A stretch of DNA of 64,000 nucleotides from Blastomussa wellsi. Lineage: Eukaryota > Cnidaria > Anthozoa > Scleractinia > Plerogyridae. A program made the translations under genes and the position numbers. Below, piece by piece: positions 8,834 to 18,970 of the stretch. The stretch spans positions 15,953,597 to 16,017,596 of the forward strand of contig OX393573.1 of assembly GCA_947652115.1 (NCBI GenBank), given 5' to 3'. The notes below the pieces were generated by a model. The model had not been told where the DNA came from, made no database searches, and worked only from the letters and a program-made list of their open reading frames with translations. The number at the start of each line of letters is the position of its first letter. The first letter of the stretch is position 1.

Positions 8834-11800
8834 GAAATGCTTTAAAAATTGTACTTGTTGGCGACTGTGAAGTAGGGAAGACATGGTTGCTTTCACGATC
8901 TCATGAGCTATACGCAACGTTTTCTGAAGATGGCTATAGTTTGTTTAAAAAGCCGTTTGTGCCTCCTGAAGCGTATTCACCCACAGTATTTGAAAGTTTT
9001 TTCACGAACGTAGACACTCACGATCTTGGGAATTATCAGACAAACATCTGGGATACCGGAGGGTGGTGGATCTTCAATTCTGTCAGGCCGTTAACTTACG
9101 CTGGAGCCGACGTGTTTTTGCTGTGTTTTGACGTGACAAATCGTGAATCTTTTTACAACATAACGGAAAGTTGGCTGCCAGAAGTAAAAAAGTATCAACC
9201 GGGTATACCTGTTCTTCTAGTTGGAACAAAAGGCGATCTACGAGCACAAAATGAAAGGTAAGAATTCTGTTTGAACCATCTCCCGGGGGTCATAGAGTCG
9301 TCGTTTCTGCGAGGCAGCGAGGGGACTGGTACTCCCAAATGTCCTGCTGAAAAGGTGCGTGTGCTGTTTTGGTCTCGTAACAGGTGCAGCTCATTCATTT
9401 GCTGGCATTAGTTTCTTTGTCTGGTAGCTGAACAAAGATCACCCCTGAAATACTATCAAAATTCCATAAATAATCCCTGGGAAAATTCCCCCTTTGAGGT
9501 GAGCTTATCTTCAAGGGGTTCAGGGTGGGGCTTATTTTGGGAAGGAAATTTGCATTTCAAAATATTTGGCTTACTCATTGGATGGAACGATGTGCTGCAA
9601 TTTTTTGCTACATACAAGAACATAACACCAGGGGTTTCAAAATGTTTTGAAGTAGGCGTCACCAACTGAAAGAGTAGGTGACTGTTCAGGCCCGTAGTCA
9701 GGATTTTTCATGGGGGGTGCGTTTGAGAACGTAGGGGGGTCTGGCGGTATCCTCCCCCAGGAAATTTTGAAAAAATAGGTTATCCGAGACAGCATTTTGT
9801 GCGTTTTGAAGGCAGTTTGTTAGGAAACAAGGCTGGTTATATTAAAGTGAAGGTAACAACGACAATAATTCTGGTAAATGTTTAAATTCAAAACATATTT
9901 TTAAAAACAGAACCTTGTAAACGTAACTTACAATTTATTTAGCTAAAAATGACGGCAGTACATAAAGGAACAATCTCGTCCCCAGAGCCCGCTTTTCCTT
10001 TGGTCAGCACCAAAAACGTGGACTCTGGTCAGTACCCAGTCTCCTCTCTATTCGCAGTTGAATGGTTGGACATTGAAGGACATTAGCTAGAATGTATTGT
10101 TGAAATTAACCTACAATCACACAATTTGGTCCAACGTACACCATACATACCACACACATATCTACAAATGGTGTACCTTCAACCCAAAGTACAGAAATAC
10201 CATTTCCCTTTATTTATTTTTTATTATTTACTTTGATAATTTTTTTCACAATGAGCGGACTTCCAAGGTTCGCGGGGGGTGCGGTCGCACCCGTCGCACC
10301 CCCCTCCCTGTGGGCCTGCTGTTATAACTGAGATTTTTTGTGACAAGCTGATTGCTGTGACCAGAGTAGCCGGTGGCATACTAGTGTAGTAAATGGTGAA
10401 ACTCTGGCAGTCGCCGCTTTGTTTTGAAACCCCTGAACAAAGTAAAACTATTTAGATATAAAGATATAAAACCCAAAAACAATTTCCCACAACAAGTCCT
10501 TTTGTTGCTCTGAGTATTTTATATCAATGTAAAACACAAAACATGCCCTAAAATATGGAAAAGTAGGGAAAATCAAGAATGTTTTATCTTGGGCTTATTT
10601 TGAAAGGACTTTTGCATCTCAGAATAATTTTGGGGGATGTGTGGAGGGGGTCCTCTTTTGGGGGACCTATTTTTCAGAATTTAATTAATGGCATCCCCCT
10701 GCTTTATAGTTACCACATAATAATTAACTTGTTTGTTTGACACTTGCAGCGTTGGATCAAATAACTTGGTATCAGTTGTTGAAGCAGAAGCCGTTGCAGA
10801 GAAGATGGGCTCCCTGTACCATGAGACAAGTGCACAGAGTGGTGAACATGTGGAAAAAGCTTTTGAGTCGGCAGTAGAGATGGGCCATAGCCATAGAGTA
10901 CGAATAGGTGGCCAAGAATGCAAGAAAACATCAAGATCCTTTAAACACATAGACTCGGGATGGCTACCGCCAATTAGTGAGTAACTACTTCTATATGTAT
11001 GGGCATCATTATTTCTTATAACTTGGAGTTTTGAACGTAACTACTTGCCCCAATCAGTCAGCCCATCTGTCCATCCATCTGTTTGTCCATCCGTTGGTCT
11101 ATCTGTCTGTCAGTCAGTCAGTCGGAGGGTAACACCCAATAGTAAAACAACTAGTTAACAACTTGTGGTCCTTTAAACATGGCAACAAAATAAAAGAGGG
11201 GGCCAAGAATGCTGGCTTCATAGCTCAGTTGGTAGAGCATCGCACCGGTATCGCAGAGGTCACTGGTTCGAATTCTGTTGAAGCTCTGATTTTTTTACAG
11301 GCTTCTTCTTTCCAGTTGCTTAAATTGGAAATTCACTATGATCTTCACTTTCACCTAAAATTTTATTAATAGTTTATAATGACAAGTTGTTCATTGTGCC
11401 TGTTCTTTGTCAGGTTCCCCTCCTGAGTTTAAAACTGAGTCATCAAAATATGCCAAAGATTTCAAGAAAGCATTGAAAGATGTTAGAAATTCTGATGTTC
11501 TTTTTGCATTTGAAGATGGGAGTGAAAGCATTTCTGCTCATAAGATTGTATTGTGGTTACATCAGTCAGCTTTTCGAGATGTGTTCGACCAAAAAGATAC
11601 ATGCACCTTTAAAAAATTCAAGGATGTTTTTGAGGTCAAGGAAATGCCCGTTGATACAATTCAAAGTGACAATACTTGCCTGAAAACTTCTCAAGGTATG
11701 ACATGTGTGGTTTTGAAAAACTGGATTTCCCGTGAAACCTTCATTGAAATTTTAGAATTTTTATATACTCACAAGGCAGGGATTTCAAAGGAAAGTGAAT

Positions 11801-13995
11801 ATGACAAGATTAAAGAACTCTTAACTGCTGCAAAGAAACTGCAAGTTTGTGCACTAGTGGACATTTGCAATCATTTGCTTAAACTCAAGGATCACAAAAA
11901 GAAAACTGATACAGAGAAGAAGAGTATCGGGCTTCCACCAAAACTACCTCCACCATCTGTATTTGGCATGTTCCTAGACAAGGAAGCGACACCATTTTTT
12001 GATGTGACATTTCTTGTGGAAGAAAAATTGGTGTTTGCTCACAGGGCAGTTCTTGTTGCTAGATGTCCTGTTCTTGCTGCTCTTCTGAGTGAAAACTTCA
12101 GGGATGGAAAAAGCTCACAGGTACATGTTTCATTGTTGAACACAATTCATAACAGACAGATGGACTGACCGAAGTTTTGACTTAATAACCAACTGACGTA
12201 ATTAATGACATTGGAATTCAAATTTGAATAATAACTTGTGTTACATGTGCAAAGACAAATATTCAGTAATTATTTGAAGTGATCTGTAGAATTAATCATG
12301 TTAGTGTGCTGGACTCCAGGTTTAAGCCATTGTCAGGGTGTGTTCAAGGCACTTGTTGGTTGTTGGTTCTCTCCTTGCTCTGAGGGCTTTTTCCAGGTCC
12401 TCCAGTTTTCCTCCCTCATAGATAGAAGACCCACATGAAAACCAGCTGAGGCTCTCTATATATCATTATTTATTTATCCATTTATGTTTATGATAAGTTT
12501 TGATTGACAGAAGTCTATTGCCAACTGCTCGTAAGAGTTTTGATTTTAAGGGTCACGTAACATGGAATTTAGCGGTAACTTTCAATATGTTGAGTGTTTG
12601 ACTACGATCTATCATTTATTTTCAGATCCCTTTGCATGGAGTTGATTGTCATAGCTTTGTAGCTGTGCTGGAGTACCTGTACACCGATCATTGTTCTCCC
12701 CTGGACAAGACTTCCTTTGAGAATGTGCTTGTTCTTGCAGATCGCTTGTGTCTGCCTCACCTGGTGCAGATTTGCGAAGCTGGAATGCAGAAAGGATTGC
12801 AGCAGATGATACCAACCCAAATCAGCGTAGAAGTAGCAAAAGATTTGTTAGACCTACTTGCTTTCTCTAAAGTAAGTGGCTGATATATGCTAACGAAACG
12901 TGGGAGTGGGGAAAGGGGGGACTTGGGAACTTGCATCACCCATTTTTTTAAATCCCAAGATGATCTTTTGCACTATTGGATGCTCCTTTTCAGAAGTGTC
13001 CCAACTATTTTTGACCTCCATTGTAGGTACAGTAAAACATAACATTTGGTAAATCAATGTTTTTCCTGTACAGTTACAGGAACCAAATGTTCTAACTGTA
13101 AGTAATTATAGGATGGTAGGGACTTTATGGATGCATCCTCTGAGTGAGGGAGTGGCGTGGAAAGCGGTAACTGTTATTAAGACATGTTGTAAAATAATCT
13201 ACCTCAGTCATTCTCTTCCCTAAGAGCCCAGTATCATTTGGTCTCTGCCTTGGGGGTACTTGACCCATGTTTGGGTATAGGGATGCCGCTGGAGGTCCAA
13301 AACCATGACTCTGTTTAGGATCAAAATAACCTCAAGCACATTCCCTGTTTAAGACTAAGGAAAAGGTTTTTTGTACTATAGCGCTAATATCTAGTCCTGA
13401 AAATGATCAAATGTTGACTGATGACCAGCTAAATAAATACTGACGATCGTTTCTGATTTCAGATATGCTTAAAACTTGACAAGCCGTATCCTTTCTAGGA
13501 CGACTCCTTAATATCCACACCCTGTTTAAGACAGACTCGCTTGAATTATATACCCTGTTTAGGACTGGGAGGTAAAAAACCTTACCCTATTCAGCGGCAC
13601 TTCCCTGTATAGCTCATATAAGGGAGTACCTCCCCCCGGGGGGAGGGGGGCTGTCTGTGCCAGGGATCAAGACCTCTGGCCTGTTCCAAGCATGTGCATA
13701 TTTTAAAATAAATAACATAATTTTCAACTGACTGTTTTTTCAGATCTTTAATGCCAAGCAGCTCACAGAGTGGTGCCTATACATCGTTGCGTTAAACTTG
13801 ACAAGATTTCAAGGAATCAGTAAAGATCTGGATTTGGTTGTTGCCGAAAACAGTCAGTTCTTTGAAAAACACAGCAAGCCACTTCAGGGATACATTGGAA
13901 TTCTTGACACTAAACACAAGCGGGTTACATTGGAACGAAGACAACTGCGTCGCAAAGCAAAATCCTGCTTCCCAAATCAGTGTAACATTTTATAA
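8800..13995 (+). CDS. RHOBTB: RhoBTB-type atypical Rho GTPase with two BTB domains
   Basis: Five exons join in phase: 8800-9257, 10750-10976, 11414-12120, 12626-12871 and 13744-13995 (629 residues). The N-terminal Rho-like domain keeps the P-loop GDCEVGKT (21-28), a Rho-type GTKGDL (142-147) and ETSA (178-181). The switch II signature is degenerate: WDTGGWW (84-90) instead of DTAGQE, as expected of atypical, probably non-cycling GTPases. The first BTB (about 255-375) carries the charged insertion typical of RhoBTB, the second starts near 422 (FFDVTFLVEE, AHRAVLVARC), and a C-terminal region of about 83 residues follows. RhoBTB proteins are CUL3 ubiquitin-ligase substrate adaptors. A frame opening at TTG 8788 is ignored; the ATG at 8800 has good context. 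An AATAAA lies at 14304-14309. Orthology to RHOBTB1/2 versus 3 is not resolved. Confidence 0.93.
9586..10435 (+). repeat. dispersed repeat, split copy
   Basis: Outer parts (9586-9686 and about 10324-10435) match 43583-43790 in the same orientation, sharing GTTTCAAAATGTTTTGAAG and a TTTTGAAACCCCTG end. The copy is split by the 9687-10318 transposon. Family unknown. Confidence 0.65.
9687..10318. mobile_element. non-autonomous DNA transposon (hAT-like) with 5-bp target duplication
   Basis: A 632-bp insertion starts CAGGCCCGTAG and ends in the complement CTGTGGGCCTG, flanked by CTGTT on both sides (9682-9686, 10319-10323). It interrupts another dispersed repeat whose uninterrupted copy is at about 43583-43790, giving an empty-site comparison. 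It lies in RhoBTB intron 1. CA-starting ends and a 5-bp duplication fit some hAT subgroups; no transposase is seen. A fragment related to the 61833-61973 element lies inside at about 9985-10015. Confidence 0.75.
11056..11124 (+). repeat. imperfect CCAT/TCTG/GTCA microsatellite
   Basis: A tetranucleotide-style low-complexity run in RhoBTB intron 2, made of CCAT, CTGT and CAGT words. Confidence 0.75.
11214..11285 (+). repeat. tRNA-like SINE head / decayed tRNA-derived sequence
   Basis: Has a D-arm (GCTC/GAGC), A-box TAGCTCAGTTGG, B-box GGTTCGAATTC and an acceptor pair GGCTTCA/TGAAGC. The anticodon stem is mispaired, and the loop (CCGGTAT) has C where U33 is invariant, with GGT in the anticodon position. 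I therefore read it as a tRNA-derived repeat in RhoBTB intron 2, not a functional tRNA gene. Confidence 0.65.
13252..13637. mobile_element. MITE-like repeat with GGGGGTACT ends
   Basis: Ends are inverted relatives: GGGGGTACTTGACCC with TATAGGGATGCCGCTG at the left, and the complement of GGGAGTACCTCC with CAGCGGCACTTCCCTGTATA at the right. The interior repeats ACCCTGTTTAAGA-type words. It lies in RhoBTB intron 4. This resembles a repeat class common in cnidarian genomes (recollection, not verified). Confidence 0.6.
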
Positions 13996-14352
13996 ACCAG
14001 GGACCACATACACTCTTTCTTTTTTATAAGAACATTGTTTTTCTGGCCCAGTCTGAATATTCTTAATTTCTGCCATTTTAGGCTGAAAATATTCTTATGA
14101 ATATTCTTATATTAAGAATTTATCATGATCCTTTTTACAGTATTAGTTTTGCCGTTTAGAGAAAGAAAATTGTATTGTATTTGCACATTTTCAACACAAA
14201 ATTATATTCTTTTAAAAATCTCAGCCTTGGGTTTACTCTTAAAATATTCTTAAAAATTCACAAATTTCAGCCTCGATATTCTTATAAATATATTCTTATA
14301 AAAAATAAAGAGTGTAGCTAGTTTACTTTAAAGCCGTTTTTGGCACATCCTC

Positions 14353-14484
14353 GGTGTAAAAACCTGTTAAACACAACAGTGACGTAAAACAAAGAACGAG
14401 CAAGACAGCAAAGAACCTCGAAACAATATAGAACAGGAGAACAATAGCTCAAAAACAAAGAAAAAAGTCGCAGGTTTTTACACC
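14353..14484. repeat. short element with 14-bp inverted ends and purine-rich interior
   Basis: GGTGTAAAAACCTG (14353-14366) is repeated inverted as CAGGTTTTTACACC (14471-14484). The roughly 104 bp between are strongly A/G-rich and nearly T-free on the plus strand. It lies just past the RhoBTB polyadenylation signal. Confidence 0.65.
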
Positions 14485-14834
14485 TAGGTAAAACCCGTTT
14501 TTTGCAATGTCAGGCACCGCTCCGCCCCACCCGGAACACAGTGTTGCGTGAAGGAGAGAGGGAGGCGGGGCTGCATAATATCCCAGAACAACGGCTGCAG
14601 AGGAGAAACTGTCATGTCACTTGATAAGGTTTAAAATACCTTGGACTTATATTTGGTAGTTGATATTGCGGGAGTGAAAGTATTTTTCGTAGAGTGGAAA
14701 GTGCTGAGCAAGTGAATGTGCTATAAAAAACAATATTTTGTTAATAGAAAAGTTTTATTTTGTATACAGTACCTGATTTCGCTAATAAAATTGTTTTTAG
14801 TAGATAGGATAAATATGGACATGTTGCAGTGACG

Positions 14835-15085
14835 TGCCACATAGACACGCTTTAGAGATGCAGTGCAGAGACACGCTGCGTTAACGCGACGCAAAGACGC
14901 ACTGCAGAGACGCTACCAAAAACGCACTGAGAGATACGCTGCACAGACGCGCTGCAAACATGCGCTTAAGAAACGCGCTGCCGAGATGCGCTGCAGAGAC
15001 GCGTTGCAGAGATGAGCTGCAGGCACACGCTGTAGAGATGCGCTACAGAGACGCACCAAAGAAACGCGCTGCAGAGATACGCCTT
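14835..15085 (+). repeat. degenerate 14-16 bp minisatellite (GCTGCAGAGACGC)
   Basis: About sixteen imperfect copies of a unit close to GACGCGCTGCAGA, differing by substitutions and small indels, e.g. GATGCGCTGCAGAGACGC. No coding frame runs through it. It is GC-richer than its surroundings. Confidence 0.8.
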
Positions 15086-18000
15086 CGACCTTCCCAGTGA
15101 CTCCGCGCGCGCCTCACTCCACCCTCGCATCCAATCTTAAACAGCGATTGAGTACGAGTCTGTGTGTGAGTGTCGTTCTTTTCTGTGGCATGCCTGTGAA
15201 TAAGGAGTGCATTTCGTGATCCACTTAAAAGTTATGCTTATCCCCACGGTACGCTGTGGACGATAACAAGCGTGGAATAACGATAGCTGTGACATTCACT
15301 GATATGGCTGACGGTTGAACTTCCTTTCCTGTCTGCTGATAGGAAAGCATCCGTTCTAAATTAAGAGCCGCTACATCTGAAATCACGAAAGGGCTCATGG
15401 TGAATTCAAATGATTCCTTTGTGTCATTTTATGATGGTTTATTTTCATGCTGTTACTGACTTTACTGGGGCAAGAAAGAAGCTATTATTGAATTAAAATT
15501 GAAGAGAAACATTTTGTCTCCGCGGCGTGTTTTGCTGAACGATTGTCCACCCGAATTTTTTAGGCTCGGACAAACGTTAAACCAAATATTTCAATTTAAA
15601 GTGCAACTCTCAGTAGCTCTCTGGAAATAACTCCTTGCATTTCAGTATTGATATATTTCGTGTGAGTTGTTCCGTACAAGGTGTATCTCACGTCCTTATT
15701 AGAACGGAAAACGAGGAAAGAGTATCGTTAATTATTTAAGTCAGTTTTTCGTTCTTTGCGTGGCCCCCGATCAAGTCTTTTCGGTTCCTAAAATCAGTTT
15801 AAGGCATTTTATGCCAGAACACAAACACTGAAACATAATTTGAAGGGAAATCAAAGAAGACATTGATCTTTTATGCAGTTCCTAAATGGATTTTCGAGTT
15901 AACTTTCTTAACAGCTCTTACGTATTTTTTGACCTTGATGACTTCAATCTGCATTAACACACGTATACTAAAGTCCAAACTCTCTTCCAAAGGAATGTTA
16001 ATGACGTTTTGTAGAGGCAGAATGACCTCTTAAGAAGATTTTAAAACATGGTATGTTTTTATTTTATTCCCATCAAACAGTTCCTTTTATTTTTTTAATA
16101 ATCACTGAGATCAATTATCGGGGATCTAAGAATATATCCTATTTCGAATGTTAAACAAGAAGGAAACAATTAGTTGTAAAATTGTTAAACTGATAAATTG
16201 AAGGTCATACAGGTTAAATTAGAAGATCACGAAAAGATTGAATTAAAATACACAGCTGTTTGTCTTCTTCATCTTAAAAGCGCTTTAAAAAAACGATCGT
16301 ATAATTTAAACTTTAACTTTACAAAATTTCTTAGAATCATTGATTAAATATTCAAGGTAGATTCGAGGTCTGAAGGAATGTAAGATTTTCATGACATGAC
16401 GAAGCTGGAAATATCGGGGAAACTTAAATAAATATCATCTGGCTATTGATAATATCCTGTTTCTTGAACGTAAGTTTAAGACCTAGGTTATCCGTTTAAA
16501 AACATAAATTGTCGGCACAATGTCGAGAGTTCAACTACTCAGCACAACTGATCACGAAACAATTCAATTAAAGAAACAAACGCCTCTTTTCAGAACTGTT
16601 GTAAATGTTTGTATTTAAGACGAGGGGTGGAGAGGGGGCTAAGTACGTAGCAGTTTGGCAATGCTGCTACGTAATGCTTCTGAGCAATTTGCAATATTAC
16701 TTTTAATTAATAAGTTCTGCAAGAACTGATTTTTGATGATTTGTTTCATGCCATTCCAAAATCCCAAGAATAGAAGGACTTGTTTCTTTGGTTAGATCAG
16801 CACGTTTGTTTCTTTCTGCACTTTTCCTGTACAGGAGGTTGTGCAAGAGATTTTTTGGGAACTGCCTAACCCTGCTCCCCCATCCCCCAACTCTCCCCAT
16901 TTCTGTAACCGTTAAACAATCAAATATTTTACTCAACATAGTGTCCAATGAGTATGTTTGTTTATTTTGTCTCTCTTGTAAGAAACAATAGTTAGCAATG
17001 CTGGGTCATTTTAAGCTTGTTCGTATCATATTGTACATGAACAAATTGTCAATTATTGCCTTTTCGCACCAAAAATATGTAATACATTGGAAAACTTTGC
17101 GTGATTACTGAAAAGGAACGTGACTTGATCAGCACTGGACAATACTGGCACAAATGCAGCCGGCAAAAAAATATTATTTCACCTTTACTTCCTGAGCGCG
17201 CCGTCGATCGTTTAAAGAACCTGATAATGTACAGCTGTGAAGCGTGCACTTCAATAGCGCTCGCGTGTCAAGCGCCGATTGCAAGCCGACGTTATTGGTG
17301 GCTTTTAATCTCGGATCAAGAAAATTGCTAGCTGCCGCAGAATCTTCGACATGTATATATTTCCGTCCTCCTTGTTTTAATACTTTTTGATTTTTTTCTT
17401 CACAAAGGAATTCGAGGTGCCGGTTTTCTGGGACGGACAGATTTTCTTTTTTGAGCGACAGGGGAGAGGTGATGGGGGATGTTGTGTTATCTACAGTCTT
17501 CGTTCCTGAGCTGGGCTTCACGTACAGGTTCCTTGGCGAAAAGCAACTTCAGGTTTAAAAGCTGCTTGATTTACCTTCATTTTGCTTCACTAGTTTTAAT
17601 TTTGAGTTTTCAAGTGTCATTTTGCAAAATGGAAAGTATTACTGCAGTATAAACTTTCAGAAATTTGAAACCGGTTTTAATTTGTTGGATAGCTTTGTTT
17701 TGCTTAAATTTGATTTTTCCTTGCTTGATTTGTGGTCTTTGTAGCTAATTGGCAGCGTTACCACAATGTTTGTTGATGCTACAACAACCCTCTACAACAT
17801 GCTGCAAGCTTTTAATTCATGAAAGGTGAGTGAGACATCGCACGACGGACATGTGGAATCTGTGAAAGCTGATGCCGAGTTTATCTAGTAACTTGATTCC
17901 CTCCTGCAGCCTTGATACAAAAAATCCTTTCACACGGTGATTTGCGATTTGTAATAATCTCAAAACGAAACATTTTTCTCTCTCAAAAAAAAAAGAGACT

Positions 18001-18600
18001 TTGAAAAATATTAATGATAATAACCCGCTTTTATCTCAGCATCGAATCCGCTTTCGGGATCTCTGCCCCCTTCCCACACGGTACTTCCAACATAAAACGT
18101 GCACGATTTTCGTTTCACGTTTTTTTTTTTTTGCTTCAATTTTCACACCACGCTGCCAACCCGCTGAGATTACATGTTTCTTGGCGGAACGCTTTTTTCA
18201 ACACGCGAAACAATAAATGGAATCCCGATTTCGTACCCGTGAAAGGCTTGACGCTGCTGATATAAACTCGAACCAAAATCGTTTCTCTCTTCCCTCAGTC
18301 CAACACTATAAAATTGTTTGCCTTCGATTTCGCGGACTACGTACTTTCGTTTCTTCTGCAAGCTTCGTCAAATCGAGATTCCACTGTAAAATTCTCAATT
18401 CTAAATCTTGCCCAATCTGTCTTGTGGAATTCGTATCTTCTTAACACCTCTTTTCATCTCCCACTGCGAAATCAAATTATCATATTTGCAAATACAAATT
18501 TAACAAGTTTTTCGAGGAGATTACCGTTTTACCGGTGACATCTATTATCAGCACATGAAGAGCTAAACGGTCCATAACGTGAATTGCGGTTATCAACTTA
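15086..18600. other. gene-poor intergenic stretch
   Basis: No supported gene or RNA. It is AT-rich, with no domain in any open frame. A 115-codon minus-strand frame at 17174-17521 has plausible composition but no recognisable family and no clear splice context. The neighbouring minisatellite and MITE are listed separately. Confidence 0.5.
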
Positions 18601-18607
18601 CCGGATA

Positions 18608-18655
18608 TGACGTCAATCGAGTTACAACATAATTGAACATATCTTGCTATATAAG
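18608..18655 (+). promoter_or_regulatory. CRE plus TATA core promoter
   Basis: A perfect palindromic CRE, TGACGTCA (18608-18615), lies 32 bp upstream of TATATAAG (18648-18655). The predicted start is around 18678-18685, leaving a leader of about 70 nt before the ATG at 18752. The combination resembles CREB/ATF-responsive promoters; function is inferred. Confidence 0.5.
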
Positions 18656-18751
18656 TGTTCAATTTAGGAAAGGAACTCAGTTGTTAAATATCCCTCACCC
18701 GATTGAGAACACATTCCGAGGCACTGAGAGCGAAGAAATCGGACTTCAAGA

Positions 18752-18970
18752 ATGATGACTGAAGACTCCGGCGTCATAACTCATGAATCTTTTTCAAGGC
18801 ACGGATCACGAATGGAAGGGTCTCGTATCACAAGACTCTATTCTATCCAAGAGGTCGTGCTGGAATACAGTGCTGTTGTGATCATTTTGGGCTGTTTTTT
18901 CCTGATTTCCATCTCTTCAAGATTACTCAAACAAAACAAAAGCTACGGATGTCTGTCCGAACTTTGCTAG
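18752..18970 (+). CDS. small putative single-pass membrane protein (72 aa)
   Basis: A 72-residue frame with a polar N-terminus rich in Ser/Arg/His (residues 1-30), one hydrophobic span (about 39-57, AVVIILGCFFLISISS) and a short basic C-tail (RLLKQNKS). It starts about 70 nt downstream of a predicted CRE/TATA start site, which is the main reason to take it seriously. No family recognised. It could also be the first exon of a longer gene or a chance frame. Confidence 0.35.
   Translation: MMTEDSGVITHESFSRHGSRMEGSRITRLYSIQEVVLEYSAVVIILGCFFLISISSRLLKQNKSYGCLSELC

Noticed and set aside
11214..11285. Functional tRNA gene
   Set aside because: Broken anticodon stem and C33 in the loop; better explained as a tRNA-derived repeat.
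11163..11369. Open frame with AQLVEHRTGIAEVTGSN-like peptide
   Set aside because: It is the translation of the tRNA-like repeat (A- and B-box), a common spurious protein in annotations.
17174..17521. 115-codon minus-strand frame
   Set aside because: No recognisable domain, no clear splice partners or promoter; treated as a chance frame, though an unrecognised exon cannot be excluded.
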